Made by a program: the position numbers and the translations under genes
The notes under the pieces: model-generated
What the model saw: the letters and a program-made list of their open reading frames with translations, nothing else
Databases searched by the model: none
Told to the model about the DNA's origin: nothing
DNA from: an uncultured Clostridia bacterium
GTDB taxonomy: Bacteria; Bacillota; Clostridia; Oscillospirales; Acutalibacteraceae
Direction of reading: 5' to 3'
DNA: 10,877 nt
Assembly: GCA_946626015.1 (NCBI GenBank)
Contig: CAMOTT010000052.1
Coordinates: forward strand, 1 to 10,877
Shown here: piece after piece, positions 1 through 6,748 of the stretch
Layout of the letters: every line of letters starts with the position of its first letter
Numbering within the stretch: position 1 is the stretch's first letter

Positions 1-573
1 AAGCTCGGTACGGTGCTTGATATATAGAGGATCCACCAGCGGAAAATAGTTGTTTATGTTGCCCGTTGCCTGCCAGCTCCAGAAGGCGGGACCGGAAAGG
101 CAATCCAGCGCATAGGGGGCGCTCAAGCCGATATCCCGGAGAGTGTGATACCACACACACTCAGCTCCCACTGTGGAAAGGGGCATATTTATGCCGTTCA
201 TCGCCATAAAGTCGATCTCCCATTCCCATTGCTCCCAAGTCCACCAGCAGGTGGAGTAACTAAGGGCGGGGTAGCTCAGGTATGCCCTTTTTTCCTGAAG
301 GATGACGCTGCGTATCTTTTCGGGCGGCAAGGGCAGTTTTTTGAATCTTATGTCGATTTTTTGGTTGCCGCAGTGGGACAAGTTTACGTTAAAACAAAGC
401 TTCAAATACTTATAATAGGCCGCCGCAAGGCTGATCTTGCAGTCGCCTCTGAGCACCAGCCGGCCGTTTACGCCTTCGATCTCATAGACATTTTTGCCGT
501 TTTCGGCGGCAATGTATTCAATGTCCACCAGCTCTGCCAGCTGGGGAGTGTTCCTTTGGATCAGATCGAGCAT
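1..573 (-). CDS. GH89 alpha-N-acetylglucosaminidase family protein, N-terminal part (runs off left edge)
   Basis: Reading the minus strand from the ATG at 573-571 gives 191 uninterrupted codons to the window edge. Residues 1-80 resemble the small NAGLU N-terminal domain. From about residue 95 the start of the TIM barrel is recognisable: an aromatic block WWTWEQWEWEIDFMAMNGIN (110-129), then GAECVW (136-141) and GPAFWSW (161-167), matching the family pattern WWDWxRWExEIDWMALNGIN...GQEAxW...GPAFLAW. Family members remove terminal alpha-linked GlcNAc from glycans such as heparan sulfate or gastric mucin. The two catalytic glutamates lie further on, outside the window. An in-frame TAA at 579-577 stands two codons before the ATG, so no upstream signal peptide is possible. 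The N-terminus (MLDLIQRNTPQL) is not a signal sequence, which suggests a cytoplasmic enzyme. A GGAAGG stretch lies about 12 nt upstream. Family assignment is firm; substrate is unknown, and several motif positions differ from the usual family. Confidence 0.85.
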   Translation of the reverse strand, partial: MLDLIQRNTPQLAELVDIEYIAAENGKNVYEIEGVNGRLVLRGDCKISLAAAYYKYLKLCFNVNLSHCGNQKIDIRFKKLPLPPEKIRSVILQEKRAYLSYPALSYSTCWWTWEQWEWEIDFMAMNGINMPLSTVGAECVWYHTLRDIGLSAPYALDCLSGPAFWSWQATGNINNYFPLVDPLYIKHRTEL

Positions 574-611
574 GATTTATCATTTCCTTCCGCTGATTTG
601 CACTAATGAAT

Positions 612-640
612 ATCATAACAAAAAAACAAAAAATTCTCAA
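612..640 (-). promoter_or_regulatory. Sigma-A-type promoter for the GH89 gene
   Basis: On the minus strand TTGAGA (640-635) is followed by exactly 17 nt and TATGAT (617-612). Each box differs from the consensus TTGACA / TATAAT at one position. The spacer is T-rich. Transcription would start near 605, giving a leader of about 32 nt before the ATG at 573. The promoter is inferred from sequence only. Confidence 0.7.
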
Positions 641-746
641 CCTTTTTATGTGATGACGAATATCCCAGGAAAACAATGCCAATTATAAATCAGCGCAAAA
701 ACCGGGCTTTAATTCCATTTAATAAGTTAAATACTAAATACAAATC

Positions 747-775
747 TTGACATAACGGCGCATAAGTAGTAGAAT
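747..775 (+). promoter_or_regulatory. Sigma-A-type promoter of the rnjA-gdpP-rplI-dnaB-tilS-hpt-ftsH operon
   Basis: A perfect -35 box TTGACA (747-752), a 17-nt spacer and TAGAAT (770-775; one mismatch to TATAAT) form a strong vegetative promoter. AT-rich sequence upstream (720-746) could act as an UP element. The start point would be near 782, leaving a leader of about 115 nt before the rnjA start. It is the only strong promoter I see ahead of the plus-strand genes. Confidence 0.78.
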
Positions 776-788
776 GACATGGTAATTA

Positions 789-834
789 TTTGTAAAATCG
801 CTTCATATTTATGTTTTGATATTATTTTTACAAA
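789..834 (+). repeat. 9-bp inverted repeat in the rnjA leader
   Basis: TTTGTAAAA (789-797) and its exact reverse complement TTTTACAAA (826-834) are separated by 28 nt. The repeat starts only about 7 nt after the predicted transcription start. As RNA it would make an A/U-rich stem with one G-C pair and a long loop. As DNA it could be a two-half-site operator. Its function is unknown, and chance is possible in such AT-rich sequence. Confidence 0.45.
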
Positions 835-865
835 ACGAAAAGCAAAGAAAGGAAACAATCAAAGC

Positions 866-890
866 ATTTCCGGGAAGTTTTTCCGGAAAT
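866..890 (+). promoter_or_regulatory. Hairpin covering the apparent ribosome binding site of rnjA
   Basis: ATTTCCGG (866-873) pairs perfectly with CCGGAAAT (883-890) across a 9-nt loop, and a further G-U pair (874/882) is possible. The right arm contains the only Shine-Dalgarno-like stretch (GGAAA, 885-889) at a workable distance from the TTG start at 897. No T-run follows, so it is not a terminator. A hairpin here would be expected to hold down rnjA translation when closed. An unpaired AAAGGAAA upstream (849-855 region) is a possible alternative binding site if the hairpin brings it closer. Confidence 0.6.
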
Positions 891-896
891 TGACAA

Positions 897-2846
897 TTGG
901 TAGAATTTATGCAAAAAGATAAAGATTTATTTGAAAGCAAAGCGTCGGCAAAGTCCGGGCGCGGCCTTGCGGGCGGTTTTCACCACAAAAAGAAAACCAA
1001 GTCCGGCACAAAGCAGGCGGAACCTGCGGCGCATCAAAAATCCGTGTTGAGCCAAAGAGCTTCGGCGGGGCAAAAACAGACCTCGGCGAAACAGGCGGCA
1101 AACGCCAAAAAGAATTCGTCAAGAAAAAAAGAAAGTGTCAAAAAAGAAAGTGCATTATCCAAAGCCGGCGGCAGAAAATCAGCAAAAAAGCCTTCGGTAA
1201 AAATCGCGTTTCTGGGCGGTCTTAACGAGATCGGTAAAAATATGACCGTCTATGAGTGTGAAGGCGAAATGATAATCGTCGACTGCGGCCTTGCGTTCCC
1301 GGATCCCGATATGTTCGGCGTGGATCTTGTTATTCCCGATTTTTCGTATCTTGAACGCAACGCGGAAAAGATCAAGGGTATTTTTATCACCCACGGGCAC
1401 GAGGATCATATAGGCGGTCTTTCGTATTTGCTTAAAACCGTCAATGTTCCGGTTTATTCAACAAAGCTGACCATCGGGCTCATAAGCAGCAAACTCAAGG
1501 AGGAGAAATTCCTTAACAAAGCCAAACTTAACGTTGTTTCTCCGGGGGATAGAGTCAAGGCGGGCGGCTTTGAGGTGGAATGTATCCACGTCAACCATTC
1601 CATACCCGACGCCCTTGCTTTCGCCATCCGCTGCAAGGGAGGCACGATTATCCAGACCGGTGACTTCAAAATAGACACCACTCCCATAGACGGCGGTATG
1701 ATCGACCTGGCAAGGTTCTCTCAGATAGGCTCCGAGGGTGTGCTGTGTATGCTTTCGGACTCCACAAACGCGGAGAAAACCGGTTTCAGCGCCAGCGAGC
1801 GCAAGGTGGGCGAATCCCTTGAAAATCTTTTCCGCAAAGCGGGAAACAGAAGAATATTCGTTGCTACCTTTGCCTCAAACATCCACAGAGTCCAGCAGAT
1901 AATCAACGTTGCCCATATGCTCAAACGCAAGGTTGCGCTCTCCGGCAGAAGTCTGGAGAACGTTGTTGCAATAAGCGCGGAACTTGGCTATATCAACATT
2001 CCTGCAGGCATACTTATCGGCATTGACAGCATAAAGAAATATCCCCCCGAGCAGCTTGTTATTATTACAACAGGCAGTCAGGGTGAGCCCATGTCCGCCC
2101 TTACACGTATGGCGATGTCGGATCACAGGGTAGTGGCTATCTGCCCCAATGATTACGTTATCATTTCCGCCACACCCATCCCCGGCAACGAAAAAACCGT
2201 GGGCAGGGTTATAAATGAGCTGATGAAGCTGGGCGCCGAGGTGGTCTACGAAAAAATGTACGATATCCACGTGTCAGGCCACGCCTGTCAGGAGGAGCTT
2301 AAGATAATGATGGGCATTGTAAAGCCCAAGTACTTTATACCCGTTCACGGCGAACAGAAGCATCTGCGAAAGCACGCCGGGCTTGCCGAAAGTGTGGGTA
2401 TAGACCGAAAAAATATTTTTGTGGCGGATAACGGTAATGCTATCGAGCTTTCGGAGAGAGGGATCAAAGAGCTGCCTCCGGTTGCGGCCGGCAGGGTCTT
2501 TGTGGACGGTTACGGTGTGGGCGACGTAGGCAACGCCGTACTTCGGGACAGAAAGAACCTTTCGCAGGATGGACTTATAGTGGTCTCTGTCTCGATCGAC
2601 GTAAAAATGGGCTTGCTCCTGGCCGGCCCGGAGATAGTCTCCAAGGGCTTTGTCTACGAAAAGGATGCGGAGGATCTTTTTGAGGAGGCCAGGGAAAGGG
2701 TAGAAGCAGCGCTTGAAAAATGCTTGAGAAAAAGCCGTGTCGATATCCCGGCGATCAAATCAAAAATAAAAGACGAAGTATCAAAGCTAATGTATGAGCG
2801 CACAAAGAGGAGCCCGATAGTTTTACCCGTTGTTTTAGAGGAATAA
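897..2846 (+). CDS. rnjA: Ribonuclease J
   Basis: RNase J combines 5'-to-3' exonuclease and endonuclease activity in mRNA decay and rRNA maturation in Firmicutes. The metallo-beta-lactamase core begins near residue 101. The zinc motif HGHEDH lies at 166-171, with H234 (HSIPDA) and D256 (GDFK) as later ligands. Beta-CASP motifs follow: SDSTNAE (287-293), FVATFASNIHR (321-331), TGSQGEPMSAL (392-402), HVSGH (458-462) and PVHGE (482-486). The C-terminal domain is present to residue 649. The usual length is about 555, and the excess is a Lys/Ala/Ser-rich basic N-terminal tail of about 100 residues. An in-frame TGA at 891-893 limits the start to TTG 897 (weak GGAAA site 7 nt upstream) or ATG 909, which has no visible ribosome binding site. 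I take 897, with the choice open. It is the first gene of the operon. Whether it is RnjA or RnjB by function cannot be decided here. Confidence 0.95.
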   Translation: MVEFMQKDKDLFESKASAKSGRGLAGGFHHKKKTKSGTKQAEPAAHQKSVLSQRASAGQKQTSAKQAANAKKNSSRKKESVKKESALSKAGGRKSAKKPSVKIAFLGGLNEIGKNMTVYECEGEMIIVDCGLAFPDPDMFGVDLVIPDFSYLERNAEKIKGIFITHGHEDHIGGLSYLLKTVNVPVYSTKLTIGLISSKLKEEKFLNKAKLNVVSPGDRVKAGGFEVECIHVNHSIPDALAFAIRCKGGTIIQTGDFKIDTTPIDGGMIDLARFSQIGSEGVLCMLSDSTNAEKTGFSASERKVGESLENLFRKAGNRRIFVATFASNIHRVQQIINVAHMLKRKVALSGRSLENVVAISAELGYINIPAGILIGIDSIKKYPPEQLVIITTGSQGEPMSALTRMAMSDHRVVAICPNDYVIISATPIPGNEKTVGRVINELMKLGAEVVYEKMYDIHVSGHACQEELKIMMGIVKPKYFIPVHGEQKHLRKHAGLAESVGIDRKNIFVADNGNAIELSERGIKELPPVAAGRVFVDGYGVGDVGNAVLRDRKNLSQDGLIVVSVSIDVKMGLLLAGPEIVSKGFVYEKDAEDLFEEARERVEAALEKCLRKSRVDIPAIKSKIKDEVSKLMYERTKRSPIVLPVVLEE

Positions 2847-2888
2847 CTACGGCCTAAAATATCAGTGAGAAGGGCAGGTGCTTTATCC

Positions 2889-4880
2889 ATGAACCGTAAC
2901 AGAATAGTTATGAGGAACGTCTTTTTTGTTGTCTCTTTTGTGGTGATGACCGCTTTCGCAGTGGTGACCGCCGTGTTCTTCAACAAAATACTTGCCGCGG
3001 TGGAGGCCGGCTTCGTGGTGGTCTCCGCTATGTCCGTAACGGTTTATACTTTGCTGACCAGAAAAAGCGCCGAGAGCTTTTTTGCCGCCCTTGCCGAAAA
3101 TTACGATTTCGGGGACGAAAATTCCTTTAAAAACTTTCCGCTTCCCATACTCGTGGCCGATCCCGAGGTAAGGGTAAAGTGGTTCAATAAACTGTTCTAT
3201 GACTGCTTTTCCGAAAGCGGCGGCCTGCGCAGGAACAGCGCCATGGAGATACTCGGAGAAAAGGGCATAGCTTCCCTTGAAAAAACAGGCTGCGCTGATA
3301 TCAGGTTCGGCAGCAAAGCCTATACGGTCTACTCAAATACAATCGAATACAAACAGAACCCCTACATGGTCATGTATTTTGTGGAGAATACGGAGCTCAA
3401 GGATACAGCTGCGGAATATGCCAGCTCAAGACCCAACGTCATTCTGATCTCACTTGACGGAGTTGATGAGGTTCGTCAGAGCTTTAAGGAGAGCGAGTGC
3501 GCAGAGATACGCAGCGGTATTGAGGGAATTATAGAAAAATGGAGCTCGGAATATCCCTGTATCCTCCGCAAGGTTGACGGGGACCGATACATAATAATTT
3601 CCGAAAAACGCAGTCTTGACAAAATGATACAGTCAAGATTTGATGTGCTGGATAAAGTCAGAAAATACGCTTACAAAAGCGCGGACGCTCTTGGCCTGAC
3701 CCTTTCCATAGGCGTGGGTCAGGGCGAGGATCTCACCGAGTGCGAGAACAACGCCAGGCAGGCTCTGGATATGGCTCTGGGGCGTGGCGGAGATCAGGCG
3801 GCGGTGAAAAACAAGGATATGTCCTATGAATTCTTCGGCGGTGTTTCAAAGGGCGTCGAAAAGAAGGCCAAGGTTAAGGTCAGGATCATTGCCACCGCCG
3901 TTTCGGAGCTTTTCCAGATGAGCGACAATATCATCGTTATGGGGCACAGGTTTTCCGACCTTGACTCTCTGGGAGCGGCTGTAGGTCTTTGCGCAGCAGG
4001 CAGAGCTTTCGGCAAAAACGTACGCATTGCCATAAACAAGAACAAGTCTTTGGCTACTCCGCTGATAAACAGGATGGTCAGGGAGGGCGTAAGCGATGTG
4101 CTTATTGAGCCGGAGGCGGCAGTTAAGCAGATCAACAGCAATACTCTTTTGGTGATAGTTGATACCCATATAGCAGAGTTCCTTGAGCACACGCCGTTAT
4201 ACAACGCGGCAAGCAAGGTAGTCGTTATTGACCACCACAGGAAGTCCGTCAATTACATGAGCGAAAAAGTTGTTATTTTCTACCATGACCCAACTGCATC
4301 CTCCGCCTCCGAGATGGTTACGGAGATGCTGCAGTACATGACCGTTCCTCCTGCGGTAAACAAGCTGGAGGCAGATTCGCTGCTTTCAGGTATTATGCTG
4401 GATACGCGCAACTTCGTGCTCCGCGCGGGAGCCCGCACCTTTGAGGCGGCGGCCTATCTGCGCAACAAGGGCGCGGACACTGTGCGCGTAAAGCAGCTGT
4501 TCTCGACCGACATGGAGAGTCACAGGCTCAAAAATCAAACGGTTATGAATTCCGTCGCATTTTACAACTGCGCTATTTCCGTAGCGGATTTTAAATCTGA
4601 CAATATCAGGGTCATTTGCGCTCAGGCGGCGGATGAGATGCTCAGCATCGAGGGCGTGGAGGCTTCGTTTGTGATATTCAAGAGCAATGACGTTATCAAT
4701 ATTTCCGCCCGGTCTCTGGGGGATGTCAATGTTCAGTTAGTTATGGAGATGCTGGGCGGCGGCGGTCACCAGACCATGGCGGCGGCTCAGCTGGATGCCA
4801 ACGATTATTCAATAGAATCCGCCACGGTCAAGCTCAGGGAGGCCATCGGCGATTATTATATGCAACAAAATAAACAGTGA
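2889..4880 (+). CDS. gdpP: GdpP-type cyclic-di-AMP phosphodiesterase (YybT/DhhP family, membrane-anchored)
   Basis: GdpP hydrolyses c-di-AMP to pApA at the membrane and so affects cell wall, potassium and stress control. Numbered from the ATG at 2889 (663 residues; B. subtilis GdpP is of similar length), two membrane helices lie at about 10-31 and 33-55, then a PAS-like domain (about 77-182). A degenerate GGDEF domain (about 182-307) has DGDRY (230-234) where an active cyclase would have GGDEF. The DHH domain follows with H353, D357 and D359 (HRFSDLD), D425 (VDTH), DHH at 448-450, and D505 (LDTRNF). DHHA1 ends with GGGGHQ (623-628). All expected metal ligands appear present. AGGTG at 2876-2880 favours the ATG at 2889 over an in-frame GTG at 2865. 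It sits 42 nt after rnjA and just before rplI, the conserved Firmicute order. Confidence 0.94.
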   Translation: MNRNRIVMRNVFFVVSFVVMTAFAVVTAVFFNKILAAVEAGFVVVSAMSVTVYTLLTRKSAESFFAALAENYDFGDENSFKNFPLPILVADPEVRVKWFNKLFYDCFSESGGLRRNSAMEILGEKGIASLEKTGCADIRFGSKAYTVYSNTIEYKQNPYMVMYFVENTELKDTAAEYASSRPNVILISLDGVDEVRQSFKESECAEIRSGIEGIIEKWSSEYPCILRKVDGDRYIIISEKRSLDKMIQSRFDVLDKVRKYAYKSADALGLTLSIGVGQGEDLTECENNARQALDMALGRGGDQAAVKNKDMSYEFFGGVSKGVEKKAKVKVRIIATAVSELFQMSDNIIVMGHRFSDLDSLGAAVGLCAAGRAFGKNVRIAINKNKSLATPLINRMVREGVSDVLIEPEAAVKQINSNTLLVIVDTHIAEFLEHTPLYNAASKVVVIDHHRKSVNYMSEKVVIFYHDPTASSASEMVTEMLQYMTVPPAVNKLEADSLLSGIMLDTRNFVLRAGARTFEAAAYLRNKGADTVRVKQLFSTDMESHRLKNQTVMNSVAFYNCAISVADFKSDNIRVICAQAADEMLSIEGVEASFVIFKSNDVINISARSLGDVNVQLVMEMLGGGGHQTMAAAQLDANDYSIESATVKLREAIGDYYMQQNKQ

Positions 4881-4906
4881 CAGTATACAGGAACGGAGTG
4901 TTTAGA

Positions 4907-5347
4907 ATGAAAGTCGTACTTAAACAGGATGTTAAAAATTTGGGCAAAAAGGGTGAGCTTGTCAACACATCGGACGGCTATGCCCGCAATTTTCTTTTCC
5001 CCAGAGGCTTGGCTGTTGAGGCAAATTCTCAGGCTATGAACGAGCTGAAGAACAGAGAGGACGCTGAAAAATACAGAATAGCCACCGAAAAGGCCAACGC
5101 TCAGGCTTCGGCGGACAAAATGAACGGAAAAACCATAAAGATGACCGCGAAAGCCGGTCAGAACGGCAGGCTGTTCGGTTCAGTTACCGCCAAAGAGATC
5201 GCGGAACAGATAAAAAAGGAATTTGACGTTGATGTGGACAAGCGCAAGATAGTGATGGAGGATATCAAGTCCTTCGGTACATACAGTGTTGAAGTCAAGC
5301 TTTATAATGGAATAAACGCAACCTTCTATGTTGCTGTGGGAGAATAA
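4907..5347 (+). CDS. rplI: 50S ribosomal protein L9
   Basis: L9 binds 23S rRNA near the base of the L1 stalk and helps keep the reading frame. The product is 146 residues, the normal length. The N-terminal domain has the family signature, with MKVVLKQDVKNLGKKGE at the start, then DGYARNFLFPRGLA (about 23-36). A charged connecting helix (about 42-74) leads to the C-terminal domain containing NGRLFGSVT. The reading frame is open back to 4877 inside the gdpP end, but CGGAG at 4894-4898 lies 8 nt before the ATG at 4907, and that start gives the conserved N-terminus. The gap to gdpP is 26 nt and to dnaB 21 nt, so co-transcription is likely. Confidence 0.97.
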   Translation: MKVVLKQDVKNLGKKGELVNTSDGYARNFLFPRGLAVEANSQAMNELKNREDAEKYRIATEKANAQASADKMNGKTIKMTAKAGQNGRLFGSVTAKEIAEQIKKEFDVDVDKRKIVMEDIKSFGTYSVEVKLYNGINATFYVAVGE

Positions 5348-5368
5348 AAGTTAAAGATTGGAAAAATT

Positions 5369-6748
5369 ATGGACAGCTTTGTTGATATCGACAACATAAA
5401 TATGCCCTTCAGCATGGAGGCGGAGCAGGCGGTTCTGGGTTCGATCCTGGTGGAACCGTCCTGCATTTACGTTGCCATGGCGCACCTTAAGCCGGATTAT
5501 TTCTATCTGGCTCAGCACAGAGCGATTTTCTCAATAATGATGGAGGTTGAATCCTCCGGCGGCAAGATCGACCCGCTTGTGGTGCTTGAAAAGCTCAAGA
5601 GGGATGACGTCTATGACGACGCCGGCGGCAAGAATTATCTGTTCCAGCTGGCTCAGATGGTGCCCTCCACGGCAAATATCGAATCCTACGCGAAGATCGT
5701 CCGGGAGAAATATTACGTCCGGGCTTTGATAACCGTTTCAAAAGAGACAATCGCAAATGCGGTGGATGACAGCGAAAACGCGGATATCCTGCTGGATTCA
5801 GCGGAGCAGAGGCTTTATGATATCAGGCACGGAAAGGTCACCTCCGGCCCCTCAAGGCTCAGCGATATCATTATCAACGACGTTTATGATACCCTTCAAA
5901 AGATCTCGTCTCCGGACAGGGATCAGTACAAGGGCATCTCCACAGGTTATTCGGATCTGGATAATATTTTGTCAGGACTCAATAAATCGGACCTTATACT
6001 TATTGGCGCCCGCCCCGCAATGGGCAAAACCAGCTTTGCGCTCAACATAGCGAGGAACGTCTCCCTTTTGGGCAAAAAGAAAGTGCTGTTCTTTTCCCTG
6101 GAAATGACAAAGGAACAGCTTGCCCAGCGTGTGCTTTCAACCGAGGCGAGGGTCTCGGGCATCAAGATGCGCAACGGTAATTTTGACGGGGAGGACTGGA
6201 AGCAGATCAGCCAGGCGACGGAGGTGCTCAGCCAGTGCGACCTGTATTTTGACGACTCTTCAAACATAACCGTCTCCGAAATGAAGGCGAAAATACGCAG
6301 GCTCAGGAATGTTGACTGCGTTATCATAGATTATCTGGGTCTTATCTCCTCGGGCGTAAAAAAAGAAAACCGTGTGCAGGAAATTTCCGAGATAACCCGT
6401 AATCTTAAGATGATGGCAAAAGATCTCAATATTCCGGTGGTGTGCTGCGCCCAGCTTTCAAGAGGAACCGAGGCGAGGGGAAAATCCCACAGACCCCAGC
6501 TTTCCGACCTGCGTGAATCAGGCTCTATCGAGCAGGATGCGGATATAGTCATGCTGCTTTACAGACCGAATTATTACAATAACGATACTGACAACACTGT
6601 TGATGACGATGAAGAAAAAGAAGAAGACAATACAGTGGAAGTGATCGTTGCCAAAAACAGACACGGCTCCACGGATACCGTAAAACTCGTTTTTGACGCG
6701 GAACACACCCTGTTCCTTGCCATTGAGAGGTTGAGAAATGACAGCTAA
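5369..6748 (+). CDS. dnaB: Replicative DNA helicase DnaB (DnaC in Bacillus naming)
   Basis: This is the hexameric 5'-to-3' helicase that unwinds DNA at the replication fork and recruits primase. The 459-residue protein has the N-terminal DnaB domain (about 12-115, beginning PFSMEAEQAVLGS), a linker, and the RecA-like C-terminal domain. Walker A is GARPAMGKT (213-221), the catalytic glutamate E245 lies in FSLEM, Walker B ends at D321 (VIIDYLG), Q362 is in CAQLSR, and the arginine-finger motif KNRHG is at 429-433. No intein interrupts the usual insertion sites. An odd feature is a strongly acidic insert at about 405-421 (VDDDEEKEED) before the last strands, where Bacillus-type DnaB proteins have a shorter loop. 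The ribosome binding site is weak (TTGGAAAA, 5358-5365). The 3' end overlaps tilS by 11 nt, suggesting translational coupling. Confidence 0.97.
   Translation: MDSFVDIDNINMPFSMEAEQAVLGSILVEPSCIYVAMAHLKPDYFYLAQHRAIFSIMMEVESSGGKIDPLVVLEKLKRDDVYDDAGGKNYLFQLAQMVPSTANIESYAKIVREKYYVRALITVSKETIANAVDDSENADILLDSAEQRLYDIRHGKVTSGPSRLSDIIINDVYDTLQKISSPDRDQYKGISTGYSDLDNILSGLNKSDLILIGARPAMGKTSFALNIARNVSLLGKKKVLFFSLEMTKEQLAQRVLSTEARVSGIKMRNGNFDGEDWKQISQATEVLSQCDLYFDDSSNITVSEMKAKIRRLRNVDCVIIDYLGLISSGVKKENRVQEISEITRNLKMMAKDLNIPVVCCAQLSRGTEARGKSHRPQLSDLRESGSIEQDADIVMLLYRPNYYNNDTDNTVDDDEEKEEDNTVEVIVAKNRHGSTDTVKLVFDAEHTLFLAIERLRNDS

Larger units (their letters stand above)
574..896. other. Divergent intergenic control region (GH89 gene / rnjA)
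   Basis: This 323-nt stretch separates the two transcription directions and holds no convincing gene. It carries a leftward promoter (612-640), a rightward promoter (747-775) with an AT-rich stretch just upstream of its -35 box (about 720-746), and the rnjA leader with two inverted repeats. Between the promoters (641-746) I found no clear operator or repeat. Short open frames reaching into it from the left are antisense to the GH89 gene. Confidence 0.75.

Noticed and set aside
145..606. Open frame of 153 codons on the plus strand
   Set aside because: It lies antisense to the GH89 gene, whose minus-strand translation shows clear family motifs. The plus-strand product shows no recognisable domain and no good ribosome binding site.
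890..906. TTGACA and TAGAAT around the rnjA start
   Set aside because: The same two hexamers as in the real promoter occur here but only 5 nt apart, so they cannot work together as a promoter. Likely coincidence.
2865..2888. Upstream GTG start for gdpP
   Set aside because: It would add eight residues, but AGGTG at 2876-2880 is well placed for the ATG at 2889 and the added residues carry no recognisable feature.
3400..3820. Active diguanylate cyclase in GdpP
   Set aside because: The GGDEF signature is replaced by DGDRY, as is normal for GdpP proteins, so cyclic-di-GMP synthesis is not expected.
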